The notes: a model not told the origin generated them from the sequence alone. A stretch of DNA of 64,000 nucleotides from Burkholderiales bacterium (GCA_947464185.1 CANHVY010000007.1:32911-96910); one strand, 5' to 3'; counted from the stretch's first letter, positions 27,046 through 36,039 are shown. Program-made: numbers and translations.

Positions 27046-27747
27046 TCAGGGAACGGCAGACTCGATACCCAGCTCGCCACACAGCCGTTGCACCAGGGCC
27101 TTGAGTTGCTCCAGCTCTGCGGCCATTCGCGCCTGTTCCGCTTTCAGGGCCGCCAATTCGCCCGCAGACACGTCCGTGCCCCAGGCACCGGCAGTTGCTG
27201 CGGCCATGGCAGGGCCCGCAAGGCCTGCCGCAGCCGCGGGCGGCAAGGCCACTTCGCCGCACAACAGATGGGCCCAACGCGCTTCACGCTCGCCGGGTGC
27301 GCGCGGCAACTTGACCACCCGCACCGGCTCGCGCGTGGCCAGTTCATCCAGAAAGCCTTCCACCGAGGAGATGTCGGCGAACTTGTGCAGGCGCTCGCTG
27401 TTCAACCGCAGCTCGGCCGACGTTTGCGGGCCACGCAACAACAGCACCGCGAGCAGCGCCACCGATTGGCCCGGCAGGCCCAGGCGGCGGCCCAGGTTGT
27501 GCTCGAAGCGCACCACCCGGCTGCCGCTGCCTTCGAAAACCAGGCTCAAGGCCTTGAGGCTGTCCACGGCGGTCAGGACTTCGGCCTCGGTGGCCTCGAT
27601 GACGGGCGAGCGCGCGGTCTTCTGGTTGCAGCCCGCCACCAGCGCGTTCAGCGACAACGGATAGGTGTCAGGCACGGTGTGCTGCTTCTCGACCAACACG
27701 CCCAGCACCCGGGCTTCCAGCGGCGTGAGAATCCTGACCGGCCCCAC
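27046..27747 (-). CDS. YceH family (DUF480) protein
   Basis: 233 residues. The N-terminus after a GTG start reads LTPLEARVLGVLVEKQHTVPDTYPLSLNAL, the hallmark of YceH, followed by NQKTARSPV. Two winged-helix-like repeats and a C-terminal coiled coil (LAALKAEQARMAAELEQLKAL) follow. The cellular role is not established. Its start lies four bases after the stop of the SDR gene, so the three genes SDR, yceH and thioesterase probably form one operon. Confidence 0.88.
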   Translation of the reverse strand: MGPVRILTPLEARVLGVLVEKQHTVPDTYPLSLNALVAGCNQKTARSPVIEATEAEVLTAVDSLKALSLVFEGSGSRVVRFEHNLGRRLGLPGQSVALLAVLLLRGPQTSAELRLNSERLHKFADISSVEGFLDELATREPVRVVKLPRAPGEREARWAHLLCGEVALPPAAAAGLAGPAMAAATAGAWGTDVSAGELAALKAEQARMAAELEQLKALVQRLCGELGIESAVP

Positions 27748-27751
27748 CGCG

Positions 27752-28534
27752 TCAGACCCCGAAGCCGTCGTCGGCCTGGATGACGGCGCCGTTGATGAAG
27801 TGGCTTTCGTTGGCGCACAGCATCATCAGCGTGGCGTCCAGGTCCTGCGGCTGACCCACCCGCTTGCGTGGCAGCATCTGCACAAGCTTCTGGCCGGCCT
27901 CGGTCTTCCAGTGGTGGTGGTTGATCTCGGTGTCGATGTAGCCGGGGCAGATGGCGTTGACGTTGATGCCGAAACGGCCCCATTCCAGCGCCATGGCGCG
28001 CGTCATGTGGATCACGGCGGCCTTGCTCATGCAGTACACGCCGATCTGGCTCAGCACCCGCAGCCCGGCCATCGAGGCAATGTTCACGATACGCCCCCCC
28101 GTGAAGGTGCCGGGCGCGGTGCCGCGCGAGCGGGCGATCATGCGCTTGCCTACCTCCTGCGCGACGAAGAACGCGCCGCGTGTGTTGGTGTCCATGATGA
28201 AGTCGTAGTCCTTCGGGCTCACGTCGACCAACTTCTGCGTGGTGCTGACGCCAGAGTTGTTGATCAGGATGTCGATGGTGCCCATTTCGGTCTCGGCATG
28301 GGCCACCGCAGACTTGATGCTGTCGTGGTCGGTCACATCCAGTTCCACCACGTGAGCATCACCGCCCTCAGACTCGATCTCGGCACGCAGGGACATCAGC
28401 TTGTCCACCCGCCGCGCGGCCAACACCACGCCGGCGCCTGCCTTCGCCAGGGTGCGCGCGAACTGCGATCCCAGCCCGCTGGAGGCCCCCGTCACCAGGG
28501 CCACGCGGCCCGCCAGATCGATCTCGTATGCCAT
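27752..28534 (-). CDS. Short-chain dehydrogenase/reductase
   Basis: 260 residues from the ATG at 28534. The cofactor motif is TGASSGLG, with NNSG (the structural Asn) and the catalytic Ser, Tyr and Lys in IVNIASMAGLRVLSQIGVYCMSK. An ADD/LAAR segment near residue 40 suggests NADP rather than NAD. It probably reduces a 3-oxoacyl or similar carbonyl, but the substrate is unknown. It is divergent from the ETF-quinone oxidoreductase gene with 120 bases between starts. Confidence 0.9.
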   Translation of the reverse strand: MAYEIDLAGRVALVTGASSGLGSQFARTLAKAGAGVVLAARRVDKLMSLRAEIESEGGDAHVVELDVTDHDSIKSAVAHAETEMGTIDILINNSGVSTTQKLVDVSPKDYDFIMDTNTRGAFFVAQEVGKRMIARSRGTAPGTFTGGRIVNIASMAGLRVLSQIGVYCMSKAAVIHMTRAMALEWGRFGINVNAICPGYIDTEINHHHWKTEAGQKLVQMLPRKRVGQPQDLDATLMMLCANESHFINGAVIQADDGFGV

Positions 28535-28654
28535 GTCCCGTTCCTTCGTGTGTGCACGCTGACGCGTCCCGAACAACGATAGCACGCCACCTAGAATCGC
28601 AACCCTTGCACAACCGGTGCCACGACACCGGAAAGCCCCTGAGGAGAGACCTGC

Positions 28655-30352
28655 ATGACCGCGCCCATGACCGCCCCCATGACCTCCCAAGACATCCTGG
28701 ACCAGTTCGGCCCGCGCGAGGCCATGGAGTACGACGTCGTGGTGGTGGGCGGCGGCCCGGCGGGCCTGAGCACGGCCATCCGCCTCAAGCAGCTGAACCC
28801 GGAGATTTCCGTGGTGGTGCTGGAGAAGGGCTCAGAGCCCGGCGCCCACATCCTCTCCGGTGCAGTGATGGACCCGCGCGCCATCAACGAGCTCTTCCCC
28901 GACTGGAAAGAGCGCGGCGCCCCGCTGAACCAGCCCGTCACGGCTGACGAAGTGCTGTTCCTGGATGAAAAGGGTGCGCAAAGGACGCCCGACTGGCTGG
29001 TGCCGGGCTGCCTGCACAACGAAGGCAATTACGTCATCAGCCTGGGCGCGTTGACCAAGTGGCTGGCCGAGCAGGCTGAAGGCCTGGGCGTGGAGATCTT
29101 CCCCGGTTTCACCGCCGCCGAGGTGCTGTACGACGCGGCCGGCGCGGTTCGCGGTGTGGCCACCGGCAACCTCGGCATCGGCAAGGACGGGCAGCCGCAT
29201 GACGGGTTTCAGCTCGGGATGGAACTGCTCGGCAAGTACACGGTGTTTGCCGAAGGCGCGCGCGGCCACCTGGGCAAGCAGTTGATCGCGCGCTTCCACC
29301 TGGACGAGGGGCGCGACCCGCAGAGCTACGCCATCGGCATCAAGGAACTCTGGGAGATCGACCCCGCCAAGGCCAAGCCGGGTCTCGTGGTGCACACCGC
29401 TGGCTGGCCCATGGACGAGCACACCTACGGTGGCGGCTTCCTGTACCACCTGGAAGGCAACAAGGTGACGCTGGGCTTCGTCACCGGTCTGGACTACCAG
29501 AACCCCTGGATCAGCCCCTTCGAGGAGATGCAGCGCTGGAAGACGCATCCGTCCATCCGCGCCCACCTCGAAGGCGGCAAACGCATCGGCTACGGCGCGC
29601 GCGCCATCACTGCTGGCGGGCTGCTGAGCCTGCCCAAGCTGGCGTTCCCGGGCGGCGCCCTGGTGGGCTGCGACGCCGGCACGCTGAACGCTGCGCGCAT
29701 CAAGGGCAGCCACGCCGCCATCAAGACCGGCATGTTGGTGGCCGAGGCCATCGCCCCGGCCCTGGCCGCGGGCCGGGCCCACGACGAGTTGGCCGCCTAC
29801 CCCGAGGCCTTCGAGAAGAGCTGGCTGCATGAGGAGTTGAACGCCAGCCGCAACTTCAAGCAGTGGTTCAAGAAGGGCAACACCGTGGGCGCGGTGATGA
29901 CCGGCATCGAGCAATGGCTGCTGCCCAAGCTGGGCCTCAAGAGCCCGCCGTGGACCATCCACCGCCACGCGCCAGACCACGGCCGGCTGCACGCGGCCAG
30001 CCAGGTCCCTCCGATCCGCTACCCCAAGCCCGATGGTGTGCTCACCTTCGACCGCCTGAGTTCGGTGTTCATCAGCAACACCAACCACGAGGAGAACCAG
30101 CCGGCGCACCTGACGCTGAAGGATGCCTCGGTGCCCGTGGCCATCAACCTCGAACGCTACGCCGGCCCCGAGAGCCGCTACTGCCCGGCCGGCGTGTACG
30201 AGTACGTGAAGAACGACGACGGCAGCGACCGCCTGCAGATAAATGCGCAGAACTGCGTGCACTGCAAGACCTGCGACATCAAGGACCCGACGCAGAACAT
30301 CGTCTGGGTCACCCCCGAAGGCGGCGGCGGGCCGAACTACGCGGGGATGTGA
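28655..30352 (+). CDS. Electron transfer flavoprotein-ubiquinone oxidoreductase
   Basis: 565 residues. The FAD-binding start VVVVGGGPAGLSTAIRL, the quinone/membrane region and the C-terminal [4Fe-4S] ferredoxin-like cluster segment NAQNCVHCKTCDIKDPTQNI are complete, with the first cluster Cys in YCPAGVYEY. It takes electrons from ETF reduced by acyl-CoA dehydrogenases and reduces ubiquinone at the inner membrane. An AGGAGA ribosome site is seven bases before the ATG. A 13-base copy of its stop region recurs 51 bases downstream. Confidence 0.95.
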   Translation: MTAPMTAPMTSQDILDQFGPREAMEYDVVVVGGGPAGLSTAIRLKQLNPEISVVVLEKGSEPGAHILSGAVMDPRAINELFPDWKERGAPLNQPVTADEVLFLDEKGAQRTPDWLVPGCLHNEGNYVISLGALTKWLAEQAEGLGVEIFPGFTAAEVLYDAAGAVRGVATGNLGIGKDGQPHDGFQLGMELLGKYTVFAEGARGHLGKQLIARFHLDEGRDPQSYAIGIKELWEIDPAKAKPGLVVHTAGWPMDEHTYGGGFLYHLEGNKVTLGFVTGLDYQNPWISPFEEMQRWKTHPSIRAHLEGGKRIGYGARAITAGGLLSLPKLAFPGGALVGCDAGTLNAARIKGSHAAIKTGMLVAEAIAPALAAGRAHDELAAYPEAFEKSWLHEELNASRNFKQWFKKGNTVGAVMTGIEQWLLPKLGLKSPPWTIHRHAPDHGRLHAASQVPPIRYPKPDGVLTFDRLSSVFISNTNHEENQPAHLTLKDASVPVAINLERYAGPESRYCPAGVYEYVKNDDGSDRLQINAQNCVHCKTCDIKDPTQNIVWVTPEGGGGPNYAGM

Positions 30353-30479
30353 TGGCCGCAGGCCAGCACAGGCCCCGCCTGCCTGATGCTCGCGGGGATG
30401 TGAGGACCCAAGGCCCGTACTGCGTCGCCACACCTGACACAAGCCCGATACCCAAGACCACGACATCTGCAGCCACGCC

Positions 30480-30785
30480 ATGAGACTCAGCAGCACGGAA
30501 CAGCAGGCCATCCGGACCGCGGCAGCCGAATGCTTTGGTCCTGATGCAACGGTGCGGCTGTTCGGCTCTCGCGCCAGACCCGACGGGCGCGGCGGTGACA
30601 TTGACCTGCTGATCGAGACCCATCAGTCCGACCCCGACCTGGTTTCCCATGCCCACACCCGCTTCCTGGCGCTGCTGTATGGCCGGCTGGGGGAGCAAAA
30701 GATCGATGTGTTGGTGGACTACCCGGGCCGACAGTTTCACCCGCCGGTCTACGCAGTTGCCCGGCAAGAGGGGTTGATGCTGTGA
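30480..30785 (+). CDS. MNT-type nucleotidyltransferase, antitoxin-like (MntA family)
   Basis: 101 residues of minimal nucleotidyltransferase. The catalytic signature is G29-S30 (LFGSRARPDGRGG), D40-I-D42 and a third Asp at 75 in QKIDVLVD. In MntA-HepT systems such enzymes AMPylate the HEPN toxin and silence it. The stop overlaps the GTG of the next gene (GTGA), so the two proteins are made together. Function as an antitoxin is inferred from the pair, not shown. Confidence 0.82.
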   Translation: MRLSSTEQQAIRTAAAECFGPDATVRLFGSRARPDGRGGDIDLLIETHQSDPDLVSHAHTRFLALLYGRLGEQKIDVLVDYPGRQFHPPVYAVARQEGLML

Positions 30786-31270
30786 ACTCGGATGTTTCGC
30801 GTGCCGCCAGACTGAAATGGGCCGAAGCTTGGGATCAGTGCCAACGCCACCTCCACCACCTGCACCACGCCCTGGCCGCCGTGCAGGCCGCTTTGCCCCT
30901 GACGGCGCAACAGCTGCGGGAACTGGACGACGAGGCAGTGCAGGACTGGGACCAGTTGATCCTGCGCTTGACGAAACTGCAGGACACCATGGGCTCCAGA
31001 CTCTTTGCGGCCACGCTCGAAGTGCTGCAGGAGCCCTATGACGACCGGCCCATGATCGACCGTCTCAACCGGCTGGAGAAGCTGGGGTACCTCACCTCCG
31101 TCGAGGAATGGCAGCGCCTGCGCGTGATCCGCAACCGCTTTGCCCACGACTACCCTGAAGACGATGCGCTGAAGGCCGCCTACCTCAACGAGGCGGCGGA
31201 AGCTGTCCAGGTGCTGGCTCGTGCGCTGGGGCGGTTTGCCGCACTGGCCGTGCAGCATCGGCAAAGCTGA
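30782..31270 (+). CDS. HEPN-domain protein, toxin-like (HepT family)
   Basis: 162 residues, all helical. Near the C-terminus RVIRNRFAHDYPED carries the HEPN ribonuclease motif R117-x4-H122, extended to H-x-Y124, the tyrosine that is AMPylated in characterised HepT. It starts at a GTG coupled to the MNT gene. It is likely to be an RNase toxin neutralised by that partner, although a role other than growth arrest is possible. It is longer than the classic 110-140 residue HepT. Confidence 0.78.
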   Translation: MNSDVSRAARLKWAEAWDQCQRHLHHLHHALAAVQAALPLTAQQLRELDDEAVQDWDQLILRLTKLQDTMGSRLFAATLEVLQEPYDDRPMIDRLNRLEKLGYLTSVEEWQRLRVIRNRFAHDYPEDDALKAAYLNEAAEAVQVLARALGRFAALAVQHRQS

Positions 31271-31278
31271 TCAGCTTT
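31263..31278. repeat. Perfect 16-bp palindrome at convergent gene ends
   Basis: AAAGCTGATCAGCTTT spans the stop of the HEPN gene and lies nine bases before the stop of the convergent aminotransferase. It could form a six-pair hairpin with a GATC loop; whether it terminates transcription is uncertain. Confidence 0.45.
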
Positions 31279-31287
31279 CGGAGCGGC

Positions 31288-32490
31288 TCATCCCGCTGCC
31301 GGCCACTCCTTCAGCGACTGCACGGCCGCCTCCACGCCACCGGGACCGAAGGGGATACCCTGCACCGCCATGGCCGCCTCGATGCCGGCCAGGCACCCGA
31401 GGATGGAGGCCGGGTTCTGGTCGCCCAGGTGGCCAATGCGAAAGCCCCGGCCCTGCAGCGGCCCCAGGGCGCCGGCAAAGGCGACCTGGAAGCGCTCGCG
31501 CGCGACAGCCCGCAGGGCGTCCACGTCGGTGCCTGGCGGCACGGTCACTGTGGTGACGGAGACCGAACGTGCGCTCGGCACCTGGCAGAAGAAGCCGAGA
31601 GACCCCGTTGCGCTCCAGGCCTGCACGGCGGCGTGCACGGCGCCGGCCAAGCGGCGGTGGCGCTCGAACACCGCCTCCAGCCCCTCTTGCTGCAGCAGGT
31701 CCAGCGCCGCCTGCAGTCCGGCCACCAGGGTCTGCGGCGCGGTGCCGCAGAACTTGCGGTAAGACAACTCGCTCTGCCGGCGCACCCAGTCCCAGTAAAA
31801 ACGCGGGGCGGGGTTGGCATGTGACGCCGCCATGGCACGGGCATTGACTGCCACGATGCCCACGCCCGGCGGGCACATGAGGCCCTTTTGCGAGGCACCC
31901 ACCACCACGTCAGCGCCGAGCGCGTCCATCGCAAAGGGCGCTGCGCCCAGCGAGGCCACCACGTCCACCACGAAGAGCGCGGGGTGGCCCGTGGCCTCCA
32001 CGGCCCGCTTGAGCGAGGCCAGGTCCGTGGTCACGCCACTGGAGGTGTCGGTGTGCACGACGAAGATGGCCGCGATCGCGTGCGCGGTGTCGGCGCGCAG
32101 CGCGTGCACCACGGCTTCTTCGTCAATGGGCAGGCCCTCGATCCAGGGCGTGCGCACCACGCTGCGCCCCAGCGCTTCGGTCTGGACGGCCCAGGACTCA
32201 GAAAAATGCCCCGTGCCCGGCACCAGCGCGGTGCCGCCCAGCGGCAGCAGGTTCTCGACCACGGCCTCCCACACGCCGTGGCCGTTGGAGGCATACAAGA
32301 AGACATCGCCCTTGTCCGTGCCCAGCACGTGCTTCAGGCCCACCTCGCAGGCCGCGATGGTGCTGTCCACGCGCGGGTCGGCCAGGTCCATCGGCTGGCG
32401 GCACATGGCCCACAGCACCTCGTCAGGCACCGGGGTGGGCCCGGGCGAGTGCAGGAAACGACGGCCGGGAATGCGGGTGGTGGTGGTCAT
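31288..32490 (-). CDS. Class V PLP aminotransferase (alanine-glyoxylate / serine-pyruvate type)
   Basis: 400 residues from the ATG at 32490; a GTG six bases upstream is possible. The fold-type I features are FLHSPGPTPVP at the N-terminus, SNGHGVWEAVVENLL, the Asp-containing VVDVVASLGAAP and the PLP lysine K202 in VGASQKGLMCPPG. This is the AGXT/SPT-like class, which typically moves an amino group from serine or alanine to glyoxylate, but related enzymes act on phosphonates. It lies downstream of the D-threonine-aldolase-like gene on the same strand. Confidence 0.85.
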   Translation of the reverse strand: MTTTTRIPGRRFLHSPGPTPVPDEVLWAMCRQPMDLADPRVDSTIAACEVGLKHVLGTDKGDVFLYASNGHGVWEAVVENLLPLGGTALVPGTGHFSESWAVQTEALGRSVVRTPWIEGLPIDEEAVVHALRADTAHAIAAIFVVHTDTSSGVTTDLASLKRAVEATGHPALFVVDVVASLGAAPFAMDALGADVVVGASQKGLMCPPGVGIVAVNARAMAASHANPAPRFYWDWVRRQSELSYRKFCGTAPQTLVAGLQAALDLLQQEGLEAVFERHRRLAGAVHAAVQAWSATGSLGFFCQVPSARSVSVTTVTVPPGTDVDALRAVARERFQVAFAGALGPLQGRGFRIGHLGDQNPASILGCLAGIEAAMAVQGIPFGPGGVEAAVQSLKEWPAAG

Positions 32491-32554
32491 GGGCACGAAG
32501 AGGAAAGGGGATGGGAGATCGCAGCGGGTGCGGTGGGGTTCGGCTTCAGACGGC

Positions 32555-33832
32555 TCAGAAACAGGTGATCAAGGCGTCGACCACCTGGCCGTCATCATCG
32601 ATCACTGCCATCCAGCGCCATTTGTCGAAGGTGGTGCAGGGGTGGGAGATGCCGAGCGCCACGCGGTCGCCCACCTTCAGCGCTCCAGCCCCGTCCGCAA
32701 AGCGCAAGTGGGCGTGCTGGTCGTTCATGCCCGAAATCTTCCAGGCTGTGGGCGTGGGCTGCGGCTGCCCCGACCCCGCCGGGCACCAACGCACGGGCAC
32801 CGGCATCTCGATGTCGTAGGACAGATCGCGGCGCCCGCCCGTGAGCAAGGCGAGCCCGGGCTCGGGCATGGACTGCACCACGGTCCAGACCTCCAGCGCG
32901 GCTTCCAGGCCGCGGTCGCAGCCCAGGCGCCGGTTGACCGCGCTCACCAGGCGCCGGTAGTTGCCATCGTCATGCGTGACGTAGCAGCCTGAGCGCAACA
33001 CACCCACCACCGGCCGGGACAGGGCCGGCTTCAAGGCCGGTGCGACCAGGTCAAAGATGCCCGAGCCGCCGGCGGAGACGATCACCTCATCCGTGTCGAA
33101 AAGGCCCTCGGTGTCCAGTTCCGCTGCCAGCGCCTGCACCCGGCTCATCAGCGCCTGCGACGAGGCGCGGTCGGCATCGTCTTCACCCTTGACGCCCAAG
33201 CCTTCGTAGCACTCCACCCCCGCCAGGCGCACGGCGGGGCTGTGGTGGGCGGCGCGGGCCAGGGCCACCGCATCGTCATGGCTTCGCAGGCCCGTGCGGC
33301 CGCCCGGCACGCCCACTTCCACCAGGACCTCGAACACCGCGGTCAGGCCAAGGGACTCGATCATCCGCAACTGGTCCAGCGAGTCCAGCAGGAACACCAC
33401 CCGCAGGCCCGGGGTCTCGGCAAGCAAGCGCGCCACTTCCACCAGATCCTGCGCCTGCAGCACTTGGTTGGCGATCAAGGCGTTGCGCACCCCTGACTGC
33501 ACCGCCACGCGCAACTGCGCGATCGTGGCCACGGTGATACCCCAGGCGCCTTGCCGCAACTGGGCATCGAAGAGCTGGGGGGACATCGTGGTCTTGCCAT
33601 GGGGCGCGAACGAGATGCCGTGCCCGTCCACGAAGTCCTGCATCCACCGCAGGTTGTGGGCCAGTTGAGGCTGCTTGATCACCGCCAGCGGCAGCGGCAG
33701 GTCGCCCGCCCATACATTCCAGCACTGCGCCGCCACCTGAGAGCGACGAAGGGGTGCGGCGCCATGAGGAAAACCTTTGAGCCAGGGCCCGAGCCACGGG
33801 TCCAGCAGGTCTTGGTGCAGAGGCTCTTGCAT
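32555..33832 (-). CDS. D-threonine aldolase / D-serine dehydratase-like PLP enzyme
   Basis: 425 residues from the ATG at 33832 (a GTG at 33883 would add 17). The alanine-racemase-like barrel has the PLP lysine K80 in ISFAPHGKTTMSPQLF. The C-terminal metal site is H397-P-C399 in GISHPCTTFDKW, as in D-threonine aldolase and eukaryotic-type D-serine dehydratase. Burkholderiales enzymes of this kind are usually called amino acid deaminases. It is expected to degrade a D-hydroxy-amino acid. It precedes the aminotransferase by 64 bases and may be co-transcribed. Confidence 0.83.
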   Translation of the reverse strand: MQEPLHQDLLDPWLGPWLKGFPHGAAPLRRSQVAAQCWNVWAGDLPLPLAVIKQPQLAHNLRWMQDFVDGHGISFAPHGKTTMSPQLFDAQLRQGAWGITVATIAQLRVAVQSGVRNALIANQVLQAQDLVEVARLLAETPGLRVVFLLDSLDQLRMIESLGLTAVFEVLVEVGVPGGRTGLRSHDDAVALARAAHHSPAVRLAGVECYEGLGVKGEDDADRASSQALMSRVQALAAELDTEGLFDTDEVIVSAGGSGIFDLVAPALKPALSRPVVGVLRSGCYVTHDDGNYRRLVSAVNRRLGCDRGLEAALEVWTVVQSMPEPGLALLTGGRRDLSYDIEMPVPVRWCPAGSGQPQPTPTAWKISGMNDQHAHLRFADGAGALKVGDRVALGISHPCTTFDKWRWMAVIDDDGQVVDALITCF

Positions 33833-34030
33833 GGCGGAAGTGGTTTGGAGTGCGGGCTGGCAGGGTGGTGAGTCGATCGGCACACCATCGCGCCGCCCTC
33901 CTGAACTCTACGTCCTGAAGAGCCCAAGCGCCGGCCAAGGGCCAGAACGCGGCGATACTCGCCGGCGACGAGGCAGGCCCAGCGCCCAAGTTGGCCTGCC
34001 TTCCGCCGGGCAAGACCTGCTTGGCCGGCG

Positions 34031-34120
34031 CTGCCCGCCGAGGTCGGCTGATGCCCGCTGAAGCCCGCTGAAGCCCGCTGAAGCCCGCCGAAGCTCGCTG
34101 ACGCCCGCTGATGCCGGCAT
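34031..34120 (+). repeat. Imperfect 10-bp tandem repeat upstream of an EamA gene
   Basis: A run of 10-base units with consensus AAGCCCGCTG occupies 34051-34120 (seven units, the middle ones identical), with two more degenerate units at 34031-34050. It fills most of the 319-base gap between the divergent D-threonine-aldolase-like gene (start 33832) and the EamA gene at 34152. The rest of the gap, 33833-34030, shows only GC-rich sequence and no clear promoter. Confidence 0.75.
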
Positions 34121-34151
34121 TTCCGAACCCCGATTCACTTTCCGCTCCACC

Positions 34152-35027
34152 ATGACCGAACGCCAAGCCATGGCCTGGGTGGTCGCCTGCGCGCTCATGT
34201 GGAGCACGGGCGGCGTGCTCAGTCGCTTCTTCCACACCACCGAGGGCTTCGAGGTCACGTTCTGGCGCAGCGTGTTCGCGGCCCTGACGGTGCTGGTCTG
34301 GCTGGCCGTGCGCGGCGAGCGATCGCCGCTGCGCCAACTGCGCGCTGGCGGCGGCACGGTGTGGGCCAGCGGCCTGATGTGGGCGGTGATGTTCACCTGC
34401 TTCATGTTCTCGCTGTCACTCACCACCGTGGCCAACGTGCTCATCACGCAAAGCCTGGCGCCCGTGTTCACCGCGCTGCTGGCAGGCCTGGTGTTGCGCC
34501 GGCCGGTGGCGGGCCGGACCTGGCTGGCCATCATCGTGGCGGCAGCTGGGATCTGCCTGATGTACGTCTTCGACCTGTCGTCGCTGGAGGGCCCGCACGC
34601 ACTGGGTGTACTGGTGGCCCTGGGCATTCCCGTGGCCGGTGCGATCAACTGGATCCTGCTCCAACGTGCCGGCACCTCCATGGACCTCACCAGCTCGGTG
34701 CTGCTGGGCGCCGTGCTGTCCTCTGCCCTGACCCTGCCCATGGCGTGGCCCTTGGGCGTCAGCCTGCACGACCTGGGCCTGCTGGCCGTGCTGGGCGTGT
34801 TCCAGCTGGGCATCCCCTGCATCCTGGTGATGCGGGCGGCCGCTCGACTGGCCGCAGCGAAGACCTCGCTGCTGGCGCTGCTGGAGGTGGTGTTCGGCAT
34901 CGCGCTGACCTGGCTCTTCGGCGGTGAGACGCCCAGCTGGGCCACCGTGGCAGGCGGGCTGGCGGTGCTGGCCGCGCTGGCCTACAACGAGGTGGGGCAG
35001 TCCAGGCGTCCTGCGGCGGCGGCCTGA
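34152..35027 (+). CDS. EamA/DMT-family transporter
   Basis: 291 residues with ten predicted membrane helices in two halves. LMWSTGGVLSRFFHTTEGFEVTFWRS is the typical first-repeat opening, and LAAAKTSLLALLEVVFGIALTWLFGGE the last. Family members export amino acids or other metabolites. It is separated from a D-amino-acid enzyme by the tandem-repeat region. The substrate is unknown. Confidence 0.86.
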   Translation: MTERQAMAWVVACALMWSTGGVLSRFFHTTEGFEVTFWRSVFAALTVLVWLAVRGERSPLRQLRAGGGTVWASGLMWAVMFTCFMFSLSLTTVANVLITQSLAPVFTALLAGLVLRRPVAGRTWLAIIVAAAGICLMYVFDLSSLEGPHALGVLVALGIPVAGAINWILLQRAGTSMDLTSSVLLGAVLSSALTLPMAWPLGVSLHDLGLLAVLGVFQLGIPCILVMRAAARLAAAKTSLLALLEVVFGIALTWLFGGETPSWATVAGGLAVLAALAYNEVGQSRRPAAAA

Positions 35028-35046
35028 GCCCCCGGGCGCGACCACC

Positions 35047-36039
35047 TCAGGCGGGCGGCGCTGTTCTGCGATTTGCTGTGGCCCAAACCTCGCGCGGCGG
35101 CAACGCCTTGAGCCGGTGGTCGCTCCACACCTGGCGCCAGCGCCGCGCCCCGGGCGTGCCGTTCCACAGGCCCAGCATGTGACGTGCGATGCGCGGCCAG
35201 GGTGTGCCATGGGCCACCTGCTGCCGTTCCATGTAGGCGACCATGGCCTCTTCCACGGCTTCCCGGGTGGTGGCCGCAGGGCCCGAAGCTCCCAGAAAGG
35301 CCTGATCCCAACCCGCCATGGACCAGGGGTTGTGATAGGCCTCGCGGCCGATCATCACGCCGTCCACCGCAGCCAGCTGTTCCGCAATCTGCGCCTCGGT
35401 CTTGATGCCGCCGTTCACGGCGATGGTCAGCGCAGGAAAGTCCTGCTTCAGCCGGTGCACCAGTTCGTAGCGCAGGGGTGGAATCTCACGGTTTTCCTTC
35501 GGGCTCAGGCCCTGCAGCCAGGCATTGCGGGCATGGACGATGAACACCTCGCAGCCCCCGCGTTCGGCCACTGTGCCGACGAAATCGCGCACGAAGGCGT
35601 AGCTCTCGGTGCGATCCACACCGATCCGGTGCTTGACCGTCACGGGCAGGCGCGTGGCCTCGCGCATGGCGGCCACACACTGGGCCACCAGGTCGGCCTC
35701 GCGCATCAGGCAGGCGCCAAAGGCGCCTCGCTGCACCCGCTCGCTGGGGCAACCGCAGTTGAGGTTGACTTCGTCGTAGCCCCACTGCTCGGCCAGCCGG
35801 GCGCAGCGCGCCAAGTCTTCAGGCTCGCTGCCGCCCAGTTGCAGCGCGACCGGATGCTCAGCCTCGTCAAAGTCCAGATGGCGCGGCACATCGCCGTGCA
35901 GCAGCGCACCCGGGGTCACCATCTCGGTGTACAGCAGCGTGCGCCGGGTGATCAGGCGGTGGAAGAAGCGGCAGTGCCGGTCCGTCCAATCCATCATCGG
36001 CGCAACACTCAGGCGCCAGGGGCTGAGGTGCGCGCTCAA
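35047..36039 (-). CDS. dusA: tRNA-dihydrouridine(20/20a) synthase
   Basis: 330 residues. The FMN barrel has LSVAPMMDWTDRHCRFFHR, VALQLGGSEPEDLARCA, the catalytic-Cys motif NLNCGCPSERVQRGAFGACL and the DusA-specific HARNAWLQGLSPKENREIPP. It reduces uridines at D-loop positions 20 and 20a of tRNA. The apparent start is TTG at 36039; no ATG is available before the first beta strand. It is convergent with the EamA gene (19 bases apart). Confidence 0.93.
   Translation of the reverse strand: MSAHLSPWRLSVAPMMDWTDRHCRFFHRLITRRTLLYTEMVTPGALLHGDVPRHLDFDEAEHPVALQLGGSEPEDLARCARLAEQWGYDEVNLNCGCPSERVQRGAFGACLMREADLVAQCVAAMREATRLPVTVKHRIGVDRTESYAFVRDFVGTVAERGGCEVFIVHARNAWLQGLSPKENREIPPLRYELVHRLKQDFPALTIAVNGGIKTEAQIAEQLAAVDGVMIGREAYHNPWSMAGWDQAFLGASGPAATTREAVEEAMVAYMERQQVAHGTPWPRIARHMLGLWNGTPGARRWRQVWSDHRLKALPPREVWATANRRTAPPA

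Noticed and set aside
28832..30601. 589-codon minus-strand frame opposite the ETF-quinone oxidoreductase
   Set aside because: The plus-strand protein is a clear match to a known enzyme with cluster cysteines; the minus frame has no family features.
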